From NCBI RefSeq assembly GCF_016735585.2, contig NZ_JAERSE020000002.1, positions 558,001 to 622,000 on the forward strand: a stretch of DNA of 64,000 nt. The letters run 5' to 3'. The notes under the pieces were generated by a model. The model ran no database searches. It was not told the origin of the DNA and saw only the letters and a program-made list of their open reading frames with translations. Each line of letters begins with the position of its first letter. Position 1 is the first letter of the stretch. Both the position numbers and the translations under genes were made by a program. This DNA is from Chryseobacterium tagetis (GTDB taxonomy: Bacteria; Bacteroidota; Bacteroidia; Flavobacteriales; Weeksellaceae). Below, one piece after another: positions 27,205 to 35,102 of the stretch.

Positions 27205-29067
27205 ATGATTTCAGAAATATATGATGTAATCGTAGTTGGTGCCGGTCACGCAGGATGTGAAGCAGCAGCCGCAGCAGCAAACCTCGGTTCAAAAACCCTG
27301 CTTATCACAATGAATATGCAGACGATCGGACAGATGAGCTGCAATCCTGCGATGGGTGGAATCGCGAAAGGACAAATTGTACGGGAAATCGATGCAATGG
27401 GAGGATATTCAGGAATTATAGCAGACAAATCAGCTATACAGTTTAAAATGTTAAACCTTTCCAAAGGTCCTGCAATGTGGTCACCAAGAACACAGAATGA
27501 CAGAATGCTTTTCGCAGAAGAATGGCGATTAGCATTAGAAAATACACCAAATCTGGATTTTTTCCAGGATATGGTAAAACAGCTTATCGTTGAGAATAAC
27601 AAGGTAGTAGGAGTTGTTACTTCATTGGGAATTGAGATAAAAGGACGTTCTGTAGTTCTTACAAACGGTACATTCCTGAATGGTTTAATCCATGTTGGAG
27701 ATAAACAATTAGGAGGTGGAAGAATGGGTGAACCAAGAGCTTTTGGAATTACAGAACAGCTTGTTTCTTTAGGTTTTGAAGCAGGAAGAATGAAGACAGG
27801 TACTCCACCGAGAGTAGATGGAAGAAGCTTGGATTATTCCAAAATGGAAGAACAGAAAGGAGATAAAAATCCTCAAAAATTCAGCTATTTAGATACCCCT
27901 AAGTTAACCAAACAATTAAGTTGTCACATCGTTTATACCAACGAAACAGTACACGACATTTTACGTGAAGGATTCGATAGAAGTCCTATGTTTAATGGTA
28001 CAATTCAGAGTTTGGGACCAAGATACTGTCCAAGTATTGAAGATAAAATCAACCGTTTTGCAGAACGAAACAGACACCAATTATTCGTAGAACCAGAAGG
28101 CTGGAAAACCGTAGAGATCTATGTAAATGGATTCAGTTCTTCCCTACCCGAAGATGTTCAGATCAAAGCAATGAAACATATACCGGGATTTGAGAACGTG
28201 AAAGTATTCCGTCCGGGCTATGCTATTGAATATGACTACTTCCCTCCTACCCAATTAAAGCATACTTTAGAGACAAAATTGATCGATAATTTATACTTTG
28301 CTGGACAAATTAATGGGACAACAGGATATGAAGAAGCAGCCGGACAAGGCCTTATTGCAGGGATCAATGCTCACAATAAAGTAAAAGAAAAAAACGAATT
28401 TATCTTAAATAGAGATGAAGCTTATATCGGAGTTTTAATTGATGATCTTATTACAAAAGGCACAGAAGAACCATATAGAATGTTCACTTCAAGAGCAGAA
28501 TACAGACTTCTTTTAAGACAGGATAATGCAGATATCAGACTAACTCAGAAGGCTTTTGACTTAGGGTTAGCAAAAGAAGATAGATTACAAAGAGTAAACG
28601 AGAAAGTAACTAAAAGTGAGGAACTTGAGAACTTCCTTCGAGAAACTTCTTTAAAGCCCGGAGTCATTAATCCTATCCTTGAAAGTATAGAAAGTAATCC
28701 TGTAGATCAGGCTTACAGAGCAGCTCAAATCCTTACAAGGCCTAATATGACATTAGAAAAACTAGATGGAATCGACTTTATTAATGAAGTTTCTTCTACA
28801 TATGATGATGAAGTAAGAGAACAGGCTGAAGTAAATATTAAATACAGAGGCTATATAGAAAAGGAAAAAGAGAACGTAGCAAAACTGAATCGTTTAGAAA
28901 ACATCAAGATTCCTGAAGACTTTGATTATACTAAAATCTCAAGTTTGTCAGCAGAAGCGAAACAAAAGATGTCAAATGTAAGACCAAAAACGATCGCTCA
29001 AGCTGGAAGAATCAGTGGGGTTTCACCTGCCGATATCAACGTTTTACTGGTCTATTTAGGACGTTAA
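27205..29067 (+). CDS. mnmG: tRNA uridine-5-carboxymethylaminomethyl modification enzyme MnmG
   Basis: A 620-residue FAD protein (GidA) that, with MnmE, adds the carboxymethylaminomethyl group to wobble uridine 34. It has the FAD motif VVGAGHAGCEAA, the family motifs SCNPAMGGIAKG and GLIHVGDKQLGGGRMGE, and LKTGTPPR-like MKTGTPPRVDGR. The C-terminal helical domain binds MnmE. The modification acts on the same wobble base as MnmA at the window start. The gene sits between two parS palindromes, 46 bases after one and 7 bases before the other. Confidence 0.96.
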   Translation: MISEIYDVIVVGAGHAGCEAAAAAANLGSKTLLITMNMQTIGQMSCNPAMGGIAKGQIVREIDAMGGYSGIIADKSAIQFKMLNLSKGPAMWSPRTQNDRMLFAEEWRLALENTPNLDFFQDMVKQLIVENNKVVGVVTSLGIEIKGRSVVLTNGTFLNGLIHVGDKQLGGGRMGEPRAFGITEQLVSLGFEAGRMKTGTPPRVDGRSLDYSKMEEQKGDKNPQKFSYLDTPKLTKQLSCHIVYTNETVHDILREGFDRSPMFNGTIQSLGPRYCPSIEDKINRFAERNRHQLFVEPEGWKTVEIYVNGFSSSLPEDVQIKAMKHIPGFENVKVFRPGYAIEYDYFPPTQLKHTLETKLIDNLYFAGQINGTTGYEEAAGQGLIAGINAHNKVKEKNEFILNRDEAYIGVLIDDLITKGTEEPYRMFTSRAEYRLLLRQDNADIRLTQKAFDLGLAKEDRLQRVNEKVTKSEELENFLRETSLKPGVINPILESIESNPVDQAYRAAQILTRPNMTLEKLDGIDFINEVSSTYDDEVREQAEVNIKYRGYIEKEKENVAKLNRLENIKIPEDFDYTKISSLSAEAKQKMSNVRPKTIAQAGRISGVSPADINVLLVYLGR

Positions 29068-29074
29068 ATTAAAA

Positions 29075-29092
29075 ATGTTTCACGTGAAACAT
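29075..29092. promoter_or_regulatory. parS-like ParB binding site
   Basis: A perfect 18-bp palindrome ATGTTTCACGTGAAACAT, just after the mnmG stop. It has the same core as the copy at 27140-27159. Confidence 0.88.
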
Positions 29093-29181
29093 AGATAAAA
29101 TAAAACCAAAAATTAAGGTATTTATGAGCTTATTTCAATCTCTGAATATCTTAATTTTTATGATTTAAAGAAATAACCTCA

Positions 29182-30003
29182 ATGAAAATAAAAGATCATT
29201 TTCTTTCACAGGAAATATTTGAAATTAAAGAAACGGAAATAAAAGGAGTTTTTAAGACCTCCCCTATTCCATCTAATATTTCCAGATACTATGAAAGTGA
29301 AGATTACATTTCCCATCATCAGGATTCAGGAAGTTTAAAAGAAAAACTTTACAAATTTTTACAATCCTTCAATTTACAGTATAAAAAAACAATTCTTTTA
29401 GACAGAATTAAGAAGGGTTCAAGAGTACTGGATTACGGATGCGGTGCAGGAGAATTTGTAAAATATATAGAAAATGATTTCGAAACTTTTGGTTTTGAAC
29501 CAGATTCTGATGCCAGAAAAGCTGCAAAAAACAAAATATCAAAAGCAACTATTTTGGATAATATCAATACGGTTGAAGATCAAACTTTAGATGCAATCAC
29601 ACTTTGGCATGTATTCGAGCACGTGGAAAATCAGGATGAAATGCTTGAAATTTTTAATAGCAAATTAAAAGAAAAAGGACTTTTAATCATCGCAGTTCCT
29701 AACCCTACTTCTTACGATGCAAAACATTATAAAGAATATTGGGCAGCTTATGATGTACCAAGACATATCTATCATTTCTCAAAAAACGGAATGGAAAATT
29801 TAATTGCAAAAAAATCAAACTGGAAAATGAGAAAAATAAAACCATTGGTTCTTGACTCCTATTACATCTCTATGTTGAGCGAAAAATACAAGAAATCACC
29901 TCTATTTTGGCTAAAAGCAACCATCTACGGAACAATTTCTAACGTAAAAGCCCTTTTTTCCAACGAATATTCTAGTTTGATATACATTATCGAAAAAAAA
30001 TAG
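29182..30003 (+). CDS. Class I SAM-dependent methyltransferase
   Basis: A 273-residue methyltransferase. The SAM-binding motif I is VLDYGCGAGEFVKYIE (about residues 86-101), and the later motif is ITLWHVFEHVENQDEM with the HVFEH signature of the UbiE/COQ5-like type 11/23 group. The N-terminal 80 residues may recognise the substrate, which is unknown. It is transcribed with or after mnmG and has its own terminator. Confidence 0.88.
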   Translation: MKIKDHFLSQEIFEIKETEIKGVFKTSPIPSNISRYYESEDYISHHQDSGSLKEKLYKFLQSFNLQYKKTILLDRIKKGSRVLDYGCGAGEFVKYIENDFETFGFEPDSDARKAAKNKISKATILDNINTVEDQTLDAITLWHVFEHVENQDEMLEIFNSKLKEKGLLIIAVPNPTSYDAKHYKEYWAAYDVPRHIYHFSKNGMENLIAKKSNWKMRKIKPLVLDSYYISMLSEKYKKSPLFWLKATIYGTISNVKALFSNEYSSLIYIIEKK

Positions 30004-30063
30004 AAAATCGATTTTAAAGCCATTTCTAAAGGTCAATTTTCACTATTTTTATAAAAAATTAAA

Positions 30064-30093
30064 AGCTCGAGACATTATCTCGGGCTTTTTTTA
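30064..30093 (+). terminator. Rho-independent terminator of the methyltransferase gene
   Basis: Stem AGCTCGAGA / TCTCGGGCT with one G-T pair, loop CATTA, then seven T. Confidence 0.85.
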
Positions 30094-30254
30094 TCCTGTT
30101 CAGTTACTCCCTTATTCTATATTCTAGTTAATATTTTTTTCTAAAAGTTAGAATTCTAAAAAATCGAATGATTATTTTTTTAAATATGAATAAAATGTTA
30201 GTAAGTAATTTAATTAGACGAAAAAGAAAACATTTTACATCTAAAACAAACAGC

Positions 30255-30780
30255 CTGAGAATCGCGTATATTTTTTTCATTTAGTAATTGTTCAGTACAG
30301 AAGAAACAAAATAGTACAAATTGAAAAGAATGAAAGCTGAATAATTTTAAATATTATATTTCTTGAAAGAATTAATCGATGCATAAAATATAGCTGCATC
30401 AAAAATTTCAAACTAAGCCTCTGAGAATGCCATAGATTTTTTTTAATTAGTAATTGTTCAGTACAGAAGAAACAAAATAGTACAAATTGAAAAGAATGAA
30501 AGCTGAATAATTTTAAATATTATATTTCTTGAAAGAATTAATCGATGCATAAAATATAGCTGCATCAAAAATTTCAAACTAAGCCTCTGAGAATGCCATA
30601 GATTTTTTTTAATTAGTAATTGTTCAGTACAGAAGAAACAAAATAGCAACAATCAAAAAAAAGAAAATACATAAAATTTATATTTTACTTTTTTTTGAAA
30701 AGATCATGCAATTTTAGAAATATAAGCTTTCCGGAACTTCAAACAAACCCTCTGAGAATCGCCTAGATTTTTTTATATTG
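30255..30780. repeat. Tandem array of 166-bp units
   Basis: The motif CTGAGAATSGC recurs at 30255, 30421, 30587 and 30752, giving periods of 166, 166 and 165 bp. The first two units are almost identical apart from their first 30 bases. The third is the same for about 60 bases and then diverges, and the fourth is partial. Each unit has the block TTAGTAATTGTTCAGTACAG and a short inverted repeat GATGCA / TGCATC. No protein is encoded convincingly. The array fills most of the 930-bp gap between the methyltransferase gene and pgk, about 1.5 kb from the candidate origin. Confidence 0.85.
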
Positions 30781-30897
30781 ATAATAATACAGTATAACGA
30801 AGGGAGAAAACATGAAAATTTTCAAAAATATCATCTTTATACAAAGAAAATAGCCTGAAATAAATACAGACCAAAGAAATTTGGGTAATTTAAAACA

Positions 30898-30924
30898 AAA
30901 GTCTGCTATTATATAGCAGACTTT
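30898..30924 (-). terminator. Terminator of pgk
   Basis: Stem AAAGTCTGCTAT / ATAGCAGACTTT, followed on the minus strand by a T-rich stretch. Confidence 0.75.
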
Positions 30925-30939
30925 AAAATATTTTTAAGT

Positions 30940-32130
30940 TTAGTTGTTTATTGCAGCAACTCCGGGAAGTTCAAGACCTTCCAGACTTTCAAGCATTGCT
31001 CCACCACCGGTAGAAACATAACTTACTTTGTCTCCGTAACCGAATTGTTTTACAAAAGCAACACTATCCCCTCCTCCAACTAGAGAAAAAGCACCTTGTC
31101 TGGTTGCTTCAGCAATACTTTCACCCAAAGCAACAGTACCTGCAGCAAAGTTTGACATTTCAAAAACTCCGATCGGGCCATTCCAAAGAATTGTTCTTGA
31201 ATTTAAAAGAACATCATTGAACTGATCTCTGGATCTCGGACCAGCATCCAATCCCATCCATCCTTCAGGAATAGCATAAATATCTACTTCTTTTCTTTCA
31301 GCATCATTACTGAAACTTTCCGCGATGATAGTATCCGAAGGAAGATATACTTTTACATTGTGTTCTTTAGCTTTTCCTAAAATTTCTAGAGCCAAAGGCA
31401 ATTTGTCTTCCTCTACCAAAGAAGTTCCAATCTTACCTCCAAGAGCTTTAATAAATGTAAATGCCATTCCGCCACCAATAATTAAATTATCTACTGCCGG
31501 TAAAACATTTTCTATAATTGTGATTTTAGTTGAAACTTTAGATCCACCAAGTATCGCTGTTACAGGACGTTCACCACTTTTCAAAACTTTATCGATCGCC
31601 TGAAGTTCTTTAGCCATTAATAAACCGAAGAATTTAGTTGATGGAAAAAATTTTGCAATAACAGCGGTTGAAGCATGTGCTCTGTGCGCGGTTCCGAAAG
31701 CATCATTTACATAAGCATCTGCCAATTTTGAAAGTTGCTCAGCAAATGCTTCATCACCTTTTTCTTCTTCATTATGAAAACGTAGATTTTCTAATAAAAG
31801 GATTTCACCAGCCTGAAGTTCAGCTGCAGCTTTTTCCGCTTTCTCTCCTACACACTCGTCTACAAATTTAACTTCCTGTCCTAATACATTAGAAACTTCT
31901 TCTACAATATGTCTTAATGAAAACTCATCTTTTACTTCACCTTTTGGTCTTCCTAAGTGAGCCATTAAAATTACAGATCCTCCATCTTTAAGAATTTTAT
32001 CAACTGTAGGTTTTACAGCTACTATTCTTGTATTGTCTGTTACTTTCAACTGATCATCCTGAGGAACATTAAAATCTACTCTTACCAGAGCTTTTTTACC
32101 ATTAAAATTGAAATCATTGATTGTTTTCAT
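30940..32130 (-). CDS. pgk: Phosphoglycerate kinase
   Basis: A 396-residue glycolytic enzyme, transferring phosphate from 1,3-bisphosphoglycerate to ADP. It has the N-terminal [12 protein letters not shown], the MAHLGRPKG motif, LLLENLRFH, the [11 protein letters not shown] hinge and the nucleotide-site [13 protein letters not shown] and [10 protein letters not shown]. The ATG at 32130, preceded by AGGA, gives the usual [15 protein letters not shown] start. An ATG nine codons upstream (32157) is also open. It is transcribed alone, convergent with the 166-bp array. Confidence 0.95.
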   Translation of the reverse strand: MKTINDFNFNGKKALVRVDFNVPQDDQLKVTDNTRIVAVKPTVDKILKDGGSVILMAHLGRPKGEVKDEFSLRHIVEEVSNVLGQEVKFVDECVGEKAEKAAAELQAGEILLLENLRFHNEEEKGDEAFAEQLSKLADAYVNDAFGTAHRAHASTAVIAKFFPSTKFFGLLMAKELQAIDKVLKSGERPVTAILGGSKVSTKITIIENVLPAVDNLIIGGGMAFTFIKALGGKIGTSLVEEDKLPLALEILGKAKEHNVKVYLPSDTIIAESFSNDAERKEVDIYAIPEGWMGLDAGPRSRDQFNDVLLNSRTILWNGPIGVFEMSNFAAGTVALGESIAEATRQGAFSLVGGGDSVAFVKQFGYGDKVSYVSTGGGAMLESLEGLELPGVAAINN

Positions 32131-32168
32131 ATAATCCTGTTTATTTTGTATAGTCATGATACCTGCAT

Positions 32169-32200
32169 TACAGGAACCTCCCTATACGGGAAATTCTGTA
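32169..32200 (-). promoter_or_regulatory. Hairpin in the pgk leader
   Basis: A nested inverted repeat, outer TACAG / CTGTA and inner TCCC / GGGA, lies 40-70 bases before the pgk start codon. In the mRNA it would form a 32-base hairpin with a GGGAGG-like stretch in the stem. It could influence translation or be chance. Confidence 0.3.
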
Positions 32201-32299
32201 GAGCCGATTTCATAAATAACGTTGAATTTTCTTTTCACAAATGTAAGATTTTAAAATTCTTGAAAAGCCGCAACCCGAAAAAAGTTTTCAGAAAAGTTT

Positions 32300-32717
32300 C
32301 CCGCAAGCACAACACTTATTAACCAACAATTTTTTTTCTTTTAAAAAAAAGAATACGCTAGTGTTGTTGAGTGTTGTGAATTTAGGGGATAACTTTTTAG
32401 CTAAAACTTGATAACATGAAATTTTTCTTTAATTCACATTTTATTTACATTATAATTTCCTGAAAATGTGATTTTTCATTTCGTTACTAACAATTATTGA
32501 TAACTTTTCCCCAATCCTGATTATTAATAACCGATTTATGGAAAAACTAAAGATTACTTGGAAAAAAGTTTTTAAAAATTTGTAGCCGATTTTTTTGGAG
32601 AGATTTTCATTACAAATTTTATCTAACAAAAAAAATATTATTTTTAACGAAGTTATCAACAGTTATTCACAATGCTTTCAACAGTTAATAAGAATTTAAC
32701 TAACAAATTGTGAATAA
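32300..32717. other. Candidate replication origin (AT-rich, DnaA boxes)
   Basis: The 618-bp gap between pgk and the DUF4139 gene holds no gene and is very AT-rich. It has TTATTCACA (32663-32671) and its inverse TGTGAATAA (32709-32717), both fitting the DnaA-box pattern TTWTNCACA, plus a near box TTATCAACA (32653-32661). Other features are inverted CACAACACT / AGTGTTGTG arms near 32307 and 32371 and several A/T runs that could unwind. The two parS sites lie 3.5-5.5 kb away. The dnaA gene is not in this window, so the call rests on sequence alone. Confidence 0.5.
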
Positions 32718-32748
32718 GTTCAGATTTTTAAACTTTTAAAATATAAAT

Positions 32749-34320
32749 ATGATGAAAATCAGTGTATTGGTTCTTTTATTGGTTGTTTTCAGGTGTTTTG
32801 GACAGGAAAATTATACGGTAACGACTTCGAAAATAAAGGAAGCAAAAATCTATTACAGTGGCGGAATGTTAAAACAATCCTTCTCTGCAGATGTCCTTCC
32901 CGGGAAGAATTATATCATTATTAAAGAATTTGGAAAGAATTCGGGAATAAACATTTCTGCCTTTAAACCTGATAAAAAGATTAATCTGATACGATATGAA
33001 TCTTATAATGACAATTCTTATCTGTATTCTGACAAACTTGGGAAAAATAACGGTACTGATGCCATCAATGACAGTATAGAATTTTACAGAAAAGCTTATA
33101 AAAAGGTTGAGCAGGAGCTGTCTTTAACAAGAAATTCTATAGGAATCATTCAGAAGAATCAGGCTTTACAAAATCCTAATTCTGCTGATATACTGAAAAT
33201 GATAGAGTTCAATCAGAAAACACTTAAAGAGTTGTATAATCAAGACAGTTCTTTAAGTATGAAACAAAATGCGTATCAGACTAAAATTTCTATTTGGGAA
33301 AACAAAAAAAACTCATCTTCCACAAATTCAGGGCTTTCCAATATTCTTGTGCTTCAGGTAACAAGTGATAAAAAGCAACATGTGAATTTTGAGGTGAATC
33401 AAAATATCCAGGATGCAAGCTGGAGAGCTTATTATGTAATTAAATCAAATGGAATTCAATCGCCTTTAAAAATTTCATATAAAGCTAAAATTCAGCAAAA
33501 TACAGGCCTTGAACTTAAAAATGTTCCTATAAAACTGATCAACGGAAGCTTCAGTTCTGAAGATAAACCTTATGAACTCGATCGATGGTTTTTAAGAACG
33601 GAAAGAGATTATTATGTTTCCAATCAGGCATTCCAAAGAGAAAAAAGCACTACCAAATCATCTGCATTAATGATGGAAGTTGCAGCTACCGGCAATTCAA
33701 GAATCTCTCAAAAAACGATGAAGACCGAGATAAGCTTAGATAAAGATGCAGTTATTCCAAGTAATATTGAAGTAACTGAAGATATTAATGAATTTGAAGT
33801 AACGACAGGCTATAAATATTTTGCAACACCGAAACTAGAAAATAAAACCTTCCTACTCGCTTACATAAAAGATTATTCAAAATATAATTTTCTTCCGGGA
33901 AATGCAGATATTTTTATGGATGATATGCTAATTGGAGGGGTAGGAATTGATACCAATCAGCTGACCAGTGAAATGTTGATCAGTCTTGGAAGTGATTCTA
34001 ATATTCTTACTAAAAGAGAATTGATTAGCAAACAAACTAAAAGTTTAGGTGAAGTAGAAAAGTTAGAAAGTTATGCATATGAGATAACGGTTAAGAATAA
34101 TAAAGAAACTGCTGTAAACCTTGAATTGAAAGATCAGATTCCGCTTTCTACATCTGAACATACAAAAATTGAACTGATCAATACTGATAATGCAACCTAT
34201 GATAGCCAGTCGGGTTCAATTGTTTGGAATTTTAATATAAAACCTAATGAAACAAAGAAAATTAAATTCGGATTTAACGTAACTTTGCCGAAAGATTTAA
34301 TTACAGTAGATATAAAATAA
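32749..34320 (+). CDS. DUF4139-domain secreted protein
   Basis: A 523-residue protein of the mucoidy-inhibitor A (DUF4140/DUF4139) type. A signal peptide (MKISVLVLLLVVFRCFG) precedes a DUF4140-like beta domain (about 25-120, IKEAKIYYSGGMLKQS), a coiled coil (about 105-190) and a DUF4139 C-terminal domain (about 205-520, DASWRAYYVIKSNGIQSPLKISYKAKI and the closing IVWNFNIKPNETKKIKFGF). The function in Bacteroidota is unknown. Two adjacent ATGs can start it. It is followed by rpiB after eight bases. Confidence 0.82.
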   Translation: MMKISVLVLLLVVFRCFGQENYTVTTSKIKEAKIYYSGGMLKQSFSADVLPGKNYIIIKEFGKNSGINISAFKPDKKINLIRYESYNDNSYLYSDKLGKNNGTDAINDSIEFYRKAYKKVEQELSLTRNSIGIIQKNQALQNPNSADILKMIEFNQKTLKELYNQDSSLSMKQNAYQTKISIWENKKNSSSTNSGLSNILVLQVTSDKKQHVNFEVNQNIQDASWRAYYVIKSNGIQSPLKISYKAKIQQNTGLELKNVPIKLINGSFSSEDKPYELDRWFLRTERDYYVSNQAFQREKSTTKSSALMMEVAATGNSRISQKTMKTEISLDKDAVIPSNIEVTEDINEFEVTTGYKYFATPKLENKTFLLAYIKDYSKYNFLPGNADIFMDDMLIGGVGIDTNQLTSEMLISLGSDSNILTKRELISKQTKSLGEVEKLESYAYEITVKNNKETAVNLELKDQIPLSTSEHTKIELINTDNATYDSQSGSIVWNFNIKPNETKKIKFGFNVTLPKDLITVDIK

Positions 34321-34328
34321 AAGTAAAA

Positions 34329-34763
34329 ATGAAAAGAAAAATTGCTATTGCAGGAGATCACGCGGGTTTTGAATACAAGCAGATCCTTATCAAACATTTG
34401 GAAGAAAATTTTGAAGTTCAGGATTTCGGAACTTTTTCTACAGACAGTGTTGATTATCCGGATTTCGTACATCCTGCAGCGACCTCAGTAGAAAATGGAG
34501 AAAACGAACTTGGAATCTTAATCTGCGGAAGCGGAAACGGAGTTCAGATCACAGCCAACAAACATCAGAAAATCCGTTGTGCACTTTGCTGGATGCCGGA
34601 AATTGCAGAATTGGCGAGACAGCACAATGATGCGAATATGATCTCGATCCCGGCAAGATTCATTGCAAAAGAAGTAGCTATAGAAATTGCGAACAAATTT
34701 CTTTCTACAGATTTTGAAGGGGGAAGACACCAAAACAGAGTTGATAAAATTGCAGTTTGCTAA
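34329..34763 (+). CDS. rpiB: Ribose-5-phosphate isomerase B
   Basis: A 144-residue RpiB/LacAB-family isomerase interconverting ribose 5-phosphate and ribulose 5-phosphate. It has AGDHAGFEYKQ at the N-terminus, DFGTFSTDSVDYPD, the catalytic Cys in ILICGSGNGVQI, and the conserved C-terminal FEGGRHQNRVDKI. It forms a unit with the DUF4139 gene and ends in a strong terminator. Confidence 0.94.
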   Translation: MKRKIAIAGDHAGFEYKQILIKHLEENFEVQDFGTFSTDSVDYPDFVHPAATSVENGENELGILICGSGNGVQITANKHQKIRCALCWMPEIAELARQHNDANMISIPARFIAKEVAIEIANKFLSTDFEGGRHQNRVDKIAVC

Positions 34764-34771
34764 AAATGATA

Positions 34772-34806
34772 AAGGCTTGTAAATCATATTACAAGCCTTA
34801 TTTATT
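34772..34806 (+). terminator. Terminator of rpiB
   Basis: An 11-bp perfect stem (AAGGCTTGTAA / TTACAAGCCTT), then a T-rich tail. Confidence 0.85.
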
Positions 34807-35102
34807 TTTTATTTTATATCTTTGCGCTGTCCAATAGATTTTACCAGTCTATTATTTCCAATAGAATCCTTTTTATATTTTAAAAATATTTAATAGAAGG
34901 TTTTCTCCTCTCTTCTCCATTTTTGTAGTAATTTTATACAAAGTCTAGCATCCATTATAAATTAGTTGGAAAGAAAATTGATGATGTAGAATTACAAAAT
35001 AAAGTTAAAAAATGGAATACTAGAATTATCAGAATTGTAATGATAATTTTAAAATAGTCTTAAATAAAATTAGGACTATAACGAATTAATAAGAAAATTA
35101 AT
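34807..35102 (+). promoter_or_regulatory. Upstream region of rnr with a distant promoter element
   Basis: A 296-bp gap. TATCTTTG (34817-34824) fits the -7 element, which would give rnr a leader of about 270 bases or make a short separate RNA. A small inverted repeat (AATAGA / TCTATT) follows near 34833. From about 34960 to 35057 there is an open frame without a start codon (IDDVELQNKVKKWN and on to a TAG), perhaps a gene remnant. Nothing else is clear. Confidence 0.35.

Noticed and set aside
30458..30652. 64-residue minus-strand open frame in the tandem array
   Set aside because: It is composed of repeat-unit sequence and is only open because the units are AT-rich; the frame is not kept across units.
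30255..30780. CRISPR array
   Set aside because: The repeated units are 166 bp of nearly full identity, not short repeats with unique spacers, and no cas genes are present.
30812..30853. Thirteen-residue peptide after AGGGAGAAAAC
   Set aside because: A good ribosome-binding sequence precedes it, but such sequences are weakly used in Bacteroidota and the peptide is too short to support.
34960..35057. Open frame without a start codon upstream of rnr
   Set aside because: It is too short, lacks a start and resembles nothing recognised; it is mentioned only in the rnr upstream region.
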